Source: CAXQZM01 sp965229645 (lineage in GTDB: Bacteria > Pseudomonadota > Alphaproteobacteria > UBA7985). Taken from it: a DNA stretch of 64,000 bases. The position numbers were made by a program, and so were the translations under genes. Shown piece after piece: positions 8,633 through 23,526 of the stretch. Every line of letters begins with the position of its first letter. The stretch's first letter is position 1. The notes under the pieces were generated by a model. It was not told the origin of the DNA and ran no database searches. It was given only the letters and a program-made list of their open reading frames with translations. Location of the stretch: the NCBI GenBank assembly GCA_965229645.1, contig OZ245893.1, positions 2,790,001 to 2,854,000 of the forward strand, in the 5' to 3' direction.

Positions 8633-10068
8633 GCCAGCTCTGGGGCTTCTTGAGCCGCACCCAAGGTCGCCATGGCCCCAACTTGGTCGATTGGCTCGCC
8701 TACGCCTACCTGGCCCTTGGCGTCCTGGTGATCCTATTTCCGCTGCTTTGGTTGGGTCTCAATTCGTTCAAGTCGCAAGCCTTGCTGGAACAAAACGATC
8801 TAAGCTTGGTGCCGCGCGACTACGAGCGTCTCGGGCGGGCCTCGGTCACCTCGCCTACGGGCAAGGAATTTGTCCTGATCGAGGGGTTGCCCGCTTGGGT
8901 GCTGGAATGGGCCCGCTTGAGCGCCACCGAGCAGAGCGCCCAAGACCCTGCGGCGCTGGTGGCGCGCTACGACGGCGCGGCGGCCCTGGCGCTGGCCAGC
9001 TACCTGGGCCTCCTGGACCAGCGCGCGCGGGCGGTGGTCGCCGATCTCAATTTACCCGCCTGCCTCCTGTCCTTCGCCGCCGCGACCGCGCATGCGCGGT
9101 CCAACTGCGATGTGGCGGCGGCGCTGGGGCAAGTGCGCGTGCCCGAGGATCGCGCGGCGCTCGGTGCTTTCCTCGGCCTGCCCGACTACCGGATCGGCAA
9201 GCTGTCGAGCCAAATTCGCGTCACCGCGCCCGACCCGCAAACGGGGGCCGAGCGCGTCTGGGCCGTGACCTCGCTGACCTCCAATCGCGGCACCGTCGCC
9301 GCCCGCGCCCTCGACGCCCCCTCGGCCCCGCCGGTGCAGTTGCCCGTGGAAAGTCTGCGCGCGTCGGCCTTCCTCGACCTGCAATGGCGCAACTACGCCG
9401 ACCCCCTGCGCGGGACCATGGCCAGCGTCAATCTGAACTTCCTGCAATGCTTCACCAACTCGGTCCTCGTCACGGTCTTGGCCACAGCGCTGACGCTTCT
9501 GATCAACGCCATGGCGGCCTTCGCCTTGTCCAAGTATCGCTTTCGCGGGCAAATCCTCACCCTGGCCCTGGTCTTGGGCACGCTGATGGTGCCGCCGACG
9601 GTCATGCTGATCGGGGTCTTTAAGATGATCAACGCCGCGGGCTTGGGTGGGTCCATATGGGGCGTCATCATCCCTGGCGCGGCAACGCCCACAGGGGTCT
9701 TTTTGCTGCGGCAGTACATGCTGACGATCCCCGATGAGTTGCTGGAGGCCGCGCGCATGGACGCGGCGAGCGAATGGAAGGTGTTCTGGCGGCTTGTGGT
9801 GCCGCTGGCCATGCCCGCCATCGCCGCGCTCGCGATCCTGTCGGTGATTTGGCGCTGGAACGATCTGATCCTGCCGCTGGTGGCGATCCCGACCCAAACC
9901 GACGCCCATACTTTGCAACTCTGCCTGCTGAATTTGGACGGCGAAAACATCAACCAGCCGCACTATAAGCTCGCCATGACCATGCTGACCCTGATCCCGA
10001 CCACGCTGGTGTTCGTGTTCCTGCAGCGGTTCATTACGACGGGCGTCGCGGCGACAGGAGTCAAGTAG
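8629..10068 (+). CDS. Sugar ABC transporter permease (MalG-like) with a very large periplasmic insert
   Basis: This is the second permease of the importer. The start is the GTG that overlaps the previous stop (GTGA), giving 479 residues. The first membrane segment is at about residues 22-43, then roughly 200 residues without a clear membrane helix, then the usual five-helix core with EAA loop EAARMDAASEWKVFWRLVVP. Family members are usually 270-300 residues, so the loop after helix 1 is greatly enlarged; it should lie in the periplasm and could help receive the binding protein. It ends directly before the ATPase ATG. Confidence 0.88.
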   Translation: MSQLWGFLSRTQGRHGPNLVDWLAYAYLALGVLVILFPLLWLGLNSFKSQALLEQNDLSLVPRDYERLGRASVTSPTGKEFVLIEGLPAWVLEWARLSATEQSAQDPAALVARYDGAAALALASYLGLLDQRARAVVADLNLPACLLSFAAATAHARSNCDVAAALGQVRVPEDRAALGAFLGLPDYRIGKLSSQIRVTAPDPQTGAERVWAVTSLTSNRGTVAARALDAPSAPPVQLPVESLRASAFLDLQWRNYADPLRGTMASVNLNFLQCFTNSVLVTVLATALTLLINAMAAFALSKYRFRGQILTLALVLGTLMVPPTVMLIGVFKMINAAGLGGSIWGVIIPGAATPTGVFLLRQYMLTIPDELLEAARMDAASEWKVFWRLVVPLAMPAIAALAILSVIWRWNDLILPLVAIPTQTDAHTLQLCLLNLDGENINQPHYKLAMTMLTLIPTTLVFVFLQRFITTGVAATGVK

Positions 10069-11106
<1,038 letters not shown>

Positions 11107-11116
11107 GGACCGCAAG

Positions 11117-12289
11117 GTGCCTAAAGGTTTTTCGGATCGCGCCCAAGCGCTCGCAGGGTTGGGCGGGGCCAAGTGGGAACTGCATTTTGCTGCGCAGGCC
11201 AAAGTCGCGGCGGGCGAGGACATCCTCGCCTTGTCGATCGGCGAACCCGAAGTTCCGCCGCCCGCCTTGATGGCCGAAGCGGCCAAGGCGGCCCTAGATC
11301 GCGGGCGTATCGGCTATACCAACGGCCCCGGGGAACCCGAGCTGCGGCAGCGCCTAGCGGCGCGCTATACCCGCCGCACAGGGCGATCCTTCGAAACCGA
11401 TCAAATCCTCGTCACCTCGGGCACGCAAAACGCCCTCTACTTGGCGTTGCAGACCCTGGCGGGACCGGGCGACGAAGTGCTGGTGACCGACCCGCTCTAC
11501 GCAACTTACGAGGGGCTGGTGCGCGCCAGCGGTGCCACGCCCGTTTTTGTGCCCTTGCATCCCGACCGCCAGTTTCACCTTGCGACCGCCGACGTCGTCG
11601 CCGCCATCACGCCGCGCACCGTCGCCTTGCTCCTCAACTCCCCCCACAATCCCACCGGGGCCGTGTTGAGCGCGGCGGAGATCGCCGCCATCGGCGCCCT
11701 TGCCACCCAGCACGACTTTTGGCTGATCAGCGATGAGGTCTATGAGGAACTGGTGTTCGACGGCGTCGCCTTCGCCAGCGCCCTCGACGACCCCGCCCTG
11801 GCCGACCGAACCGTGGCGGTGGCCTCCCTGTCCAAATCCCACGCGGCGGCGGGCTATCGGGCGGGTTGGCTGGTCGGTCCATCCGATTTTTGCGCGGCGG
11901 CGCTGCCGCTGACCGAAACCGAGCTGTTCGGCCTGCCGCCCTTTATCCAAGACGCGGCAGCGGCGGTGCTGGCCCAGGGCCCCTCGACCATCGCCCCGAC
12001 CATGCGCGCCAACTACGCGCGGCGCGCGCGGCTCGTCCACGACGGTTTGGACGGCGTCGGCGGCCTGCGGGTCATGCGGCCCGCGGCGGGGATGTTTGCC
12101 CTGGTTGACGTGCGCGGGCGCCAGCAGACGGGCCTTGAGTTCGGCCAGCACTTGCTCGACGCGGCGGGCGTGGCGGTCATGCCAGGCGACTCCTTTGGAT
12201 CGGTGCTGGCGGGGTTCATACGGGTTTCCCTGACCGTGGAAGACACCCGGCTGCAGCAGGCCCTCGACCGGATCAGGTCGGTTTTGTAA
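11117..12289 (+). CDS. PLP-dependent aminotransferase, class I/II
   Basis: This is a fold-type I aminotransferase of 390 residues. The PLP lysine is K240 in SLSKSHAAAGYRAGW, and LLNSPHNPTG and the SDEVYEELVFDG segment bind cofactor and substrate in this family. GTG 11117 is chosen because a taaggac ribosome site lies 6 bases before it; an in-frame TTG at 11096 would overlap the ATPase gene. The gene lies 10 bases after the transporter genes, which suggests one operon. The substrate amino acid is not evident. Confidence 0.88.
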   Translation: MPKGFSDRAQALAGLGGAKWELHFAAQAKVAAGEDILALSIGEPEVPPPALMAEAAKAALDRGRIGYTNGPGEPELRQRLAARYTRRTGRSFETDQILVTSGTQNALYLALQTLAGPGDEVLVTDPLYATYEGLVRASGATPVFVPLHPDRQFHLATADVVAAITPRTVALLLNSPHNPTGAVLSAAEIAAIGALATQHDFWLISDEVYEELVFDGVAFASALDDPALADRTVAVASLSKSHAAAGYRAGWLVGPSDFCAAALPLTETELFGLPPFIQDAAAAVLAQGPSTIAPTMRANYARRARLVHDGLDGVGGLRVMRPAAGMFALVDVRGRQQTGLEFGQHLLDAAGVAVMPGDSFGSVLAGFIRVSLTVEDTRLQQALDRIRSVL

Positions 12290-12468
12290 GTCCTTTGCAT
12301 TTATTCGAATTTCTGGTCTTGCAGTCGCGACTTTGGCGTCTTAAAGGCCTCGCCAGAAGCGTTGGGCCGTCCTCCCCCTAGATTGCTTCTTCACACATTT
12401 GCGTTAATTGACCAGCGGGCTGGCCTCCTTAGGCTTGCGCGCCTTTTTTGCTTGGAGTCTCCCAACCT
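12290..12468 (+). promoter_or_regulatory. rpoB upstream leader
   Basis: This 179-bp spacer separates the aminotransferase from rpoB and must carry the rpoBC promoter, because no ribosomal protein genes precede rpoB. No convincing -35/-10 pair stands out; ttgcag near 12320 with taaagg 17 bases later is the best weak match. A short aggc/gcct stem followed by a T run at 12431-12449 could be a leader terminator but is only 4 bp long. Confidence 0.3.
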
Positions 12469-16695
<4,227 letters not shown>

Positions 16696-16750
16696 CCCCT
16701 CCCACCGCACACCTTTTACGGCAAACCCTTTTTACGACGGGACCTAAACC

Positions 16751-19700
16751 ATGTCAGAACTTACCAAAATTTTCGGCCAAGAACCTGGTAGCCTGCAGTC
16801 CTTCGACTCGCTGCGCATCAATATCGCCAGCCCAGAGCGGATCCGTTCCTGGTCGTTCGGCGAAATCAAGAAGCCCGAAACGATCAACTACCGCACCTTC
16901 AAGCCCGAACGCGACGGGCTGTTCTGCGCGCGCATCTTTGGGCCTGTGAAGGACTACGAGTGCCTATGCGGCAAGTATAAGCGCATGAAGTACAAGGGCG
17001 TTGTCTGCGAAAAGTGCGGCGTCGAAGTCACCCTGACCAAAGTCCGTCGCGAACGCATGGGCCACGTCGAGTTGGCCGCGCCCGTCGCCCATATCTGGTT
17101 CCTCAAGTCCTTGCCGTCGCGCATCGGCCTGCTGCTCGACCTCACGTTGAAGGAGTTGGAGAAGATTCTCTACTTTGAAAGCTTCGTGGTGGTGGAGACG
17201 GGCCTGACGCCGCTGAAACTGCACCAGACGCTGACGGAGGAGGAGTTCTATCTGGCACAAGAGGAGTACGGCGCGGACCAGTTCCAGGCCCTGATCGGCG
17301 CCGAAGCCATCAAGCGGCTGCTCGTCGATCTCGACATGGATATGGAATACGAGCTCTTGAAGGCCGACTTGCTGGAAACGGGGTCCGAAACCAAGAAGAA
17401 AAAGATCGTCAAGCGCCTCAAGCTCATCGAGGCGTTCAAGGCCTCGGGCACCAAGCCCGAGTGGATGGTACTCGACGTTTTGCCCGTAATTCCGCCCGAG
17501 TTGCGCCCCTTGGTGCCGCTCGACGGCGGGCGCTTCGCGACCTCCGACCTCAACGATCTCTATCGCCGGGTGATTAACCGCAACAACCGCCTTAGACGCC
17601 TGATCGAGCTGCGCGCGCCCGACATCATTGTGCGCAACGAAAAGCGCATGTTGCAAGAGGCGGTCGATGCCCTGTTCGACAATGGCCGTCGGGGCCGGAC
17701 TATCACGGGAAACAACAAGCGGCCGCTCAAGTCCCTGTCGGACATGCTGAAAGGCAAGCAGGGGCGGTTCCGTCAAAACCTGCTCGGCAAGCGCGTCGAC
17801 TACTCGGGCCGGTCGGTCATCGTCGTCGGGCCGACCTTGCTATTGCACCAATGCGGCCTGCCGAAAAAAATGGCCTTGGAACTGTTCAAGCCCTTCATCT
17901 TCGCCAAGCTGCAAATCTACGGCATGGCCTCGACGGTCAAGGCGGCCAAGCGCATCGTCGATAAGGAACGCCCAGAGGTTTGGGACATCTTGTCGGAAGT
18001 CATCCGCGAGCATCCCGTCCTCCTGAACCGTGCCCCAACGCTGCACCGTTTGGGCATTCAGGCCTTTGAACCCGTACTCGTCGAGGGCAAGGCCATCCAG
18101 CTGCACCCGCTGGTCTGTACGGCGTTCAACGCCGACTTCGACGGCGACCAAATGGCGGTCCATGTGCCCCTGTCGCTGGAGGCGCAGTTGGAGGCGCGCG
18201 TCCTCATGATGTCAACCAACAACATCTTGTCGCCTGCCTCGGGCAAGCCGATCATCACGCCGACGCAAGATATCGTCCTGGGGCTTTACTACCTATCTTT
18301 GGAAGGCAAGGGCGGGGAGCCAGGTGAGGGCAGTGTGTTCGGGTCCATCGACGAGGTGCTGCACGCGCGCGAAGTCGGGCTGGTCCATCCCCATTCGGCG
18401 ATCAAGGCGCGCGTGCGCGTTCGCGACGACGCAACGGGCGAGATGAAGCAAGCTGTCGTAGAAACGACGGCGGGCCGCCTCATGCTCGCCGACCTGCTGC
18501 CCGACGGGGTGCCTTTCAGCGTTGTCGATCGTCTTATGACCAAAAAGGTGCTCTCCAACGTCTTGGACGACGTGTATCGCGATGCAGGGCAGAAAAAGAC
18601 CGTGATCTTTGCCGACCGCCTCATGCAGCTCGGTTTTGCCGAGGCGGCGAAGGCGGGCATCTCCGTGGGCAAGGACGATTTTGTGATCCCCAAAGACAAG
18701 TGGGACTTCATCGAAAGAGCCCAGGGCGAGGTCAAAGGCTTTGAGTCCCAGTATCAGGACGGCCTAATCACGCGCGGGGAGAAGTACAACAAGGTGCTCG
18801 ATATCTGGCAGCAGACCAACGACGCCTTGACCGACAAGATGATGGCCACCATCGCCAAGGGCAAGGGTCGCGACATCAACTCGGTCTATATGATGGCCAA
18901 CTCGGGCGCGCGGGGCTCGGTGGCGCAGATGCGCCAGTTGGGCGCCATGCGCGGCCTTCTCGCCAAGCCGACGGGCGAAATCATCGAAACGCCCGTCATT
19001 TCCAACTATAAGGAAGGCTTGACCATGTTGGAGTATTTTACTTCGACAACGGGCGCGCGCAAGGGCTTGACCGACACGGCCTTGAAGACCGCCAACTCAG
19101 GGTACTTGACCCGCCGCCTCGTCGATGTGGCGCAGGACGCGACCATCCGCGAACACGACTGCGGCACCGATCGTGCCTTGACGATCCGCGACAAGATGGA
19201 CGGCGGCGACGTCATTGTCTCGTTGGTGGAACAGTTGCTGGGCCGCACAGCGGCCGAAGACATCTGCGACCCTGAGGGGCAGGTGATCGTGCCCGCGGGT
19301 GAATTGGTGGTGGAGGACCATGTGCCCGCGCTTGAGGCCGCAGACTTGGATTCGGTGCGGGTTCGCTCGCCGCTGGTGTGCGAGGCCAAAGTCGGCGTCT
19401 GCGCCAAGTGCTACGGGCGCGACTTGGCGCGTGGCACGTTCGTCAACATCGGCGAGGCCGTTGGCGTGATCGCCGCGCAGTCGGTCGGCGAACCAGGCAC
19501 GCAGCTGACCATGCGGACCTTCCACGTCGGCGGAGCCGCGCAGAAAGGTGCCGAGACCTCGAGCCTCGAGGCGTCCATGGACGCCAAGGTGCGGATCAAG
19601 AACAAGAATGTCTTGGTCAATTCCAAAGGCGAAACCATTGTCTTTGCCCGCAATCTGGAAATCCGACTGGAAGACGACAAGGGGCGCACCCGTGCCAGCT

Positions 19701-20932
19701 ATCGGGTGCCTTACGGCGCGCGTCTGCTGGTCAAGGACAACCGCAAGGTCAAAAAAGGCGCCAAGATGGCGGATTGGGACCCCTTCACCAAACCCATCAT
19801 TACCGACAAGGCTGGGTCGGTGAATTTTGTCGATTTGATCGACAACGTGTCCATGAACGAAGTGGTCGATGAGGAAACCAACTTCGCGTCGCGGATCGTC
19901 ATGGACTGGAAAACCTCCCCGCGCGGGACCGACTTGAAACCTCGCATCACCTTGCGGGACGAGGCGGGGGAAGTCGTCAAGCTCGAAAACGGCTTCGATG
20001 CCCGCTACTTCATGTCCGTCGGGGCCATTTTGCAGGTCGAACCAGGGCAGAAAGTCGGCGCTGGAGATGTCGTGGCGCGCTTGCCCATCGAGGGTGGCGG
20101 TACCAAGGACATCACAGGCGGTTTGCCCCGCGTTGCCGAACTGTTCGAGGCGCGCCGCCCCAAAGACCATGCGGTGATCGCTGACATGGACGGCCGGGTG
20201 GAATTTGGCCGAGACTACAAGACCAAACGGCGCATCCTGATCCGCTCAGAACAGGACCCCGACATAACGTCCGAGTTCATGGTGCCCAAGGGCAAACACT
20301 TGGCCGTGCAGGAAGGGGACTTTATCGCCAAAGGCGAATACTTGCTCGACGGCAATCCCGCGCCCCACGATATCTTGGACGTTATGGGCATTGAGGCCCT
20401 GGCCGAATACCTCACCGAGGAGATTCAAGACGTGTATCGCCTCCAGGGCGTGAAGATCGACGATAAACACATAGAGGTGATCGTCCGTCAAATGCTGCAA
20501 AAGGTCGAGGTCTTGGACTCAGGCGAAACCACGCTGATCGTCGGCGAGGAGATCAATCGCGATGACTTCGCCGCCGAGAACGATCGCGCTGCCAAGGAGG
20601 GGCGCAAGCTGGCCACGGCGAAGCCCGTTCTGCTCGGGATCACCAAGGCGTCGTTGCAGACCAAGTCGTTCATCTCCGCAGCTTCCTTCCAAGAAACCAC
20701 CAAGGTTTTGACCGAGGCGGCGGTCAACGGCAAGGTCGATACGCTGCTGGGTCTCAAGGAAAACGTCATCGTTGGCCGTCTGATTCCAGCGGGAACGGGT
20801 TCGGTCATGCAGCGGTTGCGCAAGATCGCCAAAGACAAGGACCAGGAAATCATGGAAGCCCAGCGCGCGCGCGAGGCCGAAAGCGCCGCCCTAATCGCCG
20901 ATCTCTCAGGCACCCCGCAACCCGACTTGTAG
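16751..20932 (+). CDS. rpoC: DNA-directed RNA polymerase subunit beta'
   Basis: This is the catalytic beta' subunit, 1393 residues. The N-terminal zinc site is CLCGKYKRMKYKGVVCEKCG. The magnesium-binding loop NADFDGDQ is at residues 460-467, with D462, D464 and D466 as the metal ligands. The second zinc site is around CEAKVGVCAKCYGRDLARG, followed by the trigger loop region. A hairpin lies just downstream. The usual next genes (rpsL, rpsG, fusA, tuf) are absent from this side. Confidence 0.98.
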   Translation: MSELTKIFGQEPGSLQSFDSLRINIASPERIRSWSFGEIKKPETINYRTFKPERDGLFCARIFGPVKDYECLCGKYKRMKYKGVVCEKCGVEVTLTKVRRERMGHVELAAPVAHIWFLKSLPSRIGLLLDLTLKELEKILYFESFVVVETGLTPLKLHQTLTEEEFYLAQEEYGADQFQALIGAEAIKRLLVDLDMDMEYELLKADLLETGSETKKKKIVKRLKLIEAFKASGTKPEWMVLDVLPVIPPELRPLVPLDGGRFATSDLNDLYRRVINRNNRLRRLIELRAPDIIVRNEKRMLQEAVDALFDNGRRGRTITGNNKRPLKSLSDMLKGKQGRFRQNLLGKRVDYSGRSVIVVGPTLLLHQCGLPKKMALELFKPFIFAKLQIYGMASTVKAAKRIVDKERPEVWDILSEVIREHPVLLNRAPTLHRLGIQAFEPVLVEGKAIQLHPLVCTAFNADFDGDQMAVHVPLSLEAQLEARVLMMSTNNILSPASGKPIITPTQDIVLGLYYLSLEGKGGEPGEGSVFGSIDEVLHAREVGLVHPHSAIKARVRVRDDATGEMKQAVVETTAGRLMLADLLPDGVPFSVVDRLMTKKVLSNVLDDVYRDAGQKKTVIFADRLMQLGFAEAAKAGISVGKDDFVIPKDKWDFIERAQGEVKGFESQYQDGLITRGEKYNKVLDIWQQTNDALTDKMMATIAKGKGRDINSVYMMANSGARGSVAQMRQLGAMRGLLAKPTGEIIETPVISNYKEGLTMLEYFTSTTGARKGLTDTALKTANSGYLTRRLVDVAQDATIREHDCGTDRALTIRDKMDGGDVIVSLVEQLLGRTAAEDICDPEGQVIVPAGELVVEDHVPALEAADLDSVRVRSPLVCEAKVGVCAKCYGRDLARGTFVNIGEAVGVIAAQSVGEPGTQLTMRTFHVGGAAQKGAETSSLEASMDAKVRIKNKNVLVNSKGETIVFARNLEIRLEDDKGRTRASYRVPYGARLLVKDNRKVKKGAKMADWDPFTKPIITDKAGSVNFVDLIDNVSMNEVVDEETNFASRIVMDWKTSPRGTDLKPRITLRDEAGEVVKLENGFDARYFMSVGAILQVEPGQKVGAGDVVARLPIEGGGTKDITGGLPRVAELFEARRPKDHAVIADMDGRVEFGRDYKTKRRILIRSEQDPDITSEFMVPKGKHLAVQEGDFIAKGEYLLDGNPAPHDILDVMGIEALAEYLTEEIQDVYRLQGVKIDDKHIEVIVRQMLQKVEVLDSGETTLIVGEEINRDDFAAENDRAAKEGRKLATAKPVLLGITKASLQTKSFISAASFQETTKVLTEAAVNGKVDTLLGLKENVIVGRLIPAGTGSVMQRLRKIAKDKDQEIMEAQRAREAESAALIADLSGTPQPDL

Positions 20933-20963
20933 GCACCTCGACGATTGCCAGCAGTCGCTTAAG

Positions 20964-20992
20964 ACCAAGGGTCGTTTGCAGCGACCCTTGGT
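20964..20992 (+). terminator. Hairpin after rpoC
   Basis: An 11-bp perfect stem (20964-20974 with 20982-20992) closes a 7-base loop 32 bases after the rpoC stop. It has no T tract behind it, so it could act in termination or in 3' end stabilisation. Confidence 0.6.
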
Positions 20993-21394
20993 GTCATACC
21001 AACGGCGGTAGCTTTTGACTCGTAAAAACGCGTGGAGGTTGGGAACTTTTTCGCCAAAGACAAACAGCGCTTCAACACCGTCAAAAGAAAAACGTCATTC
21101 CGCGCGCAGCGAAGCGAAGTCGCGGAATCCATCACTGACGGGCAGCGGATGGAACGGAAGGGTCCATCCTTGCACCGCCCACTTATACCAGCGGAAAGAT
21201 CGAATGACCGTTGTCCGATTGCAGTTTGCTTGCCATATGAATTGAGTCTCGGCGCTCGAACGCAGACGGCCCATAGGTCATTGAATACTTCCGTTGGTAT
21301 TATACCAACGGAAGCAATGACTGACCTGTTGATCCACCTGCGTTGCTGCTGATACCGATTCAGAGATGGATGCTTCCGTCCCATCGGCTGACAA
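20993..21394. repeat. Intergenic dispersed repeats before IS110 copy 1
   Basis: No gene is seen. The stretch begins with taccaacggcgg (20997), contains a copy of the gtcattccgcgcgcagcg repeat (about 21092) ending in a gcggaatccatc arm, and has a perfect palindrome at 21293-21316 (cttccgttggta, tta, taccaacggaag) where two repeat ends meet head to head. From about 21300 it is roughly 75% like the left flank of the second IS110 copy (25501-25598). Confidence 0.6.
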
Positions 21395-21591
21395 CTGGTG
21401 ATGGATTCTGCGACCTCGCTGCGCTCGGCGCAGAATTGTCTGTTTAACTTCGTTTATAGGGAGGTTCTGAGCTTGTCGATTTGGACCCCCGATCGGGGGT
21501 CCAAATCGACGTGGGCCAGGTTGACTGTGCAGAATGCAGGCCTTTGAGCGCCTATCGTCATCTGAGTCGCCTTGGTCCAGGCTCATATAGT

Positions 21592-22128
21592 CTAGGCGTT
21601 TTGTTTTGATTCGAAATTTTGTTTGATAATATGCTCTAAGCTCTGATAGGTTGTTCGAATTTCTTCCTTTATGTTTGCCCAGGTATGTTCGATGGGGTTG
21701 AAGTCTGGAGAGTACGGGGGAAGATATTCTAGTGTATGTCCAGCCCCATGTATTGCTTCTTGAATGTCAGTTCTTTTGTGGAAGGAGGCATTGTCCATAA
21801 TAATAACTGCCTTGTGGGGTAGAACAGGCAATAGATCTTCAACAATCCATCGGTGAAAAATATCACTATTGATGTTGCAATCGCATAACCAACAGGAGAT
21901 CAGTACTTCATTCAAGATTGCTCCAATTGCATTGGTTCTCTTTCTGGGATTCCAATTATGGACGCCGTAACACCGTTCACCGCGAACTGAATAGCCATGT
22001 GTGCGCGGCATATCATGGGCAAAACCCGCTTCATCAATATAAATCAGGGGGCGGCCTTCGCTCTTATAGACCTCGATCTTGCTCTGAAATGCAGCACGCT
22101 TTGCGGCGTCTGCTGAGGGATGATGTAG
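21592..22128 (-). CDS. IS630 transposase, C-terminal DDE part (orfB frame)
   Basis: This frame carries the catalytic DDE domain: first D in LIYIDEAGFAHD, second D in VIIMDNASFHK, and E in NPIEHTWANIK with the preceding LPPYSPDFNP. The first in-frame ATG is at 22011, but that would lose the first catalytic D, so the functional product must enter this frame from orfA. The frames join by a +1 shift at a run of eight A (22131-22138, minus strand), either programmed or from an indel. The stop codon lies inside the left inverted repeat. Confidence 0.85.
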   Translation of the reverse strand, partial: LHHPSADAAKRAAFQSKIEVYKSEGRPLIYIDEAGFAHDMPRTHGYSVRGERCYGVHNWNPRKRTNAIGAILNEVLISCWLCDCNINSDIFHRWIVEDLLPVLPHKAVIIMDNASFHKRTDIQEAIHGAGHTLEYLPPYSPDFNPIEHTWANIKEEIRTTYQSLEHIIKQNFESKQNA

Positions 22129-22432
22129 AGTTTTTTTTATAGCTGACGTTCATGCGCTTCATTGCATCACATATGCCACGGGCACTTACGCCAAGGCGCT
22201 CAGCTCGTTCACGATGATAGGCGTCAGGAAAATCACGGATATCGCGAGCCAATCGATGAAGATTTATCTTTATCCATGGACGCTTCTTAGTTCTCATGGG
22301 ATCACTACGTTTGGACCAGCGCACTAAGGAGGCTATTCCTACTCGAAAGCGTTCCGAGGCTTGTGCAAACGTCAAACCTTCATTCTCTTTGATGGACAAA
22401 ACATGAAGACGAAATTCTAGGGGATAAGTCAT
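22064..22432 (-). CDS. IS630 transposase, N-terminal DNA-binding part (orfA)
   Basis: This part holds the helix-turn-helix region of an IS630 transposase: MTYPLEFRLHVLSIKENEG, then ASERFRVGIASLVRWSKR and a second HTH (AERLGVSARGICDAMKRMN). After the run of eight A the frame turns into an unrelated tail of about 20 residues, while the other frame continues the family sequence. The start ATG lies 34 bp inside the right inverted repeat end. Confidence 0.85.
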   Translation of the reverse strand: MTYPLEFRLHVLSIKENEGLTFAQASERFRVGIASLVRWSKRSDPMRTKKRPWIKINLHRLARDIRDFPDAYHRERAERLGVSARGICDAMKRMNVSYKKNSTSSLSRRRKACCISEQDRGL

Positions 22433-22554
22433 ATCTCAATATAACCAATTTATAACGCCTTGGCTATAGCACGATCGGTAGAATAGGACGGGGACTTTAG
22501 AGCCCACGCCTGAAGACAATCAAGTGCTACTCGCTTACTAAATGGAGGTTTGAT

Positions 22555-23526
22555 ATGACACAAACTCACCACCCGAACAACATCTTTGTTGGATGCGATG
22601 TCTCAAAGGCTGACATCGCCGTCTCTATCTTGGATAAGGACAGTGATAGACCCTTAAAGTCTTTCAAGGTTCTCAACTCCAAAACTGGACTTAAGAAACT
22701 CCTCAAAGAGGTCGAAAATCTCGGCCAAATATCCATGTGTGTTTTCGAACCAACAGGTGGATATGAGATCCTACTCGCCGAAACATTGCATGAAGCGAAC
22801 TGGTATCTCCATCGCGCCGACACTCGAAAAGCATCTGCTTTCGCCAGGTCGCTCAACCAGGCCAAGACCGATCCCTTGGATGCCTTTGCCTTGGCCCTCT
22901 ATGGGCGTGAACGCAAGACCCAGCTTAGACGTTACATACCCTTGAGCGCATTGCAAGTTGAGCTCAAGACTTTGGTAACCTATCGTGGAGACCTTGTCAA
23001 AGAGCAAACAAGATTGAAAAACCGTGCCCAGTGTATCGCGATTACTTCGCTGCAGAAGAAGCACCTTAGCCAGTCACTAAAATCGATCAAGGTTCGGATC
23101 AAAGAGGTTGAGGAAGCCGCTAGAGCTTTAATTAAATCTTGCCCCACCTTGAAGGCAAAATACGATGCTGCCACCAGCTGCCATGGGGTTGGTCCTGTTA
23201 GTGCTTTGGTCATGGTAGCCCTTGTCCCAGAGCTGGGAACGATCAACCGAAAGCAGGTGTCCGCCCTCGTCGGGTTGGTTCCTTATGCCAACCAAAGTGG
23301 CAACCGAGCGGGATATCAAAAAACTGGAAAGGGTCGATCTGTCCCTCGACAAGCCCTCTTCATGGCTGCCTTAGCCGCCTCAAGGGCGGGGGTCACCAAG
23401 GAGCAGTATGAACGCCTCAGAGCCAACGGTAAGAAGCCTATGGTCGCCCTGATTGCGGTCGCCAGGAAGCTCGCTGAACACATCAACGCAAAATGCAAGA
23501 TAGTTGTGATGGAAACGCAAAAATAA
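22555..23526 (+). CDS. IS110-family transposase, copy 1
   Basis: This is a 323-residue DEDD recombinase. The N-terminal RuvC-like domain has VGCDVSKADIAV, FEPTGGYE and KTDPLDAFALA with the acidic residues. The C-terminal Transposase_20 domain has SCHGVGPVSALVMVALVPEL and the serine-containing NQSGNRAG region. A ggagg ribosome site lies 7 bases before ATG. It differs from copy 2 by at least six substitutions (for example A versus T in AASRAGVTK). IS630 sits 88 bp upstream, so expression and bridge RNA supply from this copy may be damaged. Confidence 0.95.
   Translation: MTQTHHPNNIFVGCDVSKADIAVSILDKDSDRPLKSFKVLNSKTGLKKLLKEVENLGQISMCVFEPTGGYEILLAETLHEANWYLHRADTRKASAFARSLNQAKTDPLDAFALALYGRERKTQLRRYIPLSALQVELKTLVTYRGDLVKEQTRLKNRAQCIAITSLQKKHLSQSLKSIKVRIKEVEEAARALIKSCPTLKAKYDAATSCHGVGPVSALVMVALVPELGTINRKQVSALVGLVPYANQSGNRAGYQKTGKGRSVPRQALFMAALAASRAGVTKEQYERLRANGKKPMVALIAVARKLAEHINAKCKIVVMETQK

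Larger units (their letters stand above)
21588..22466 (-). mobile_element. IS630-family insertion sequence, 879 bp
   Basis: The ends are imperfect inverted repeats: TAGTCTAGGCGTTTTG on the left, and TAGCCAAGGCGTTATA as the reverse complement of the right. It is flanked by a duplicated TA (21586-21587 and 22467-22468), the normal IS630 target. The second IS110 copy keeps the empty site gctcaTAgcacg at about 25786-25797, so insertion and target duplication are shown directly. The transposase is in two frames on the minus strand. Confidence 0.93.

Noticed and set aside
12431..12449. Attenuator just before rpoB
   Set aside because: The stem has only about 4 bp and lies where the ribosome site must be; too weak to call.
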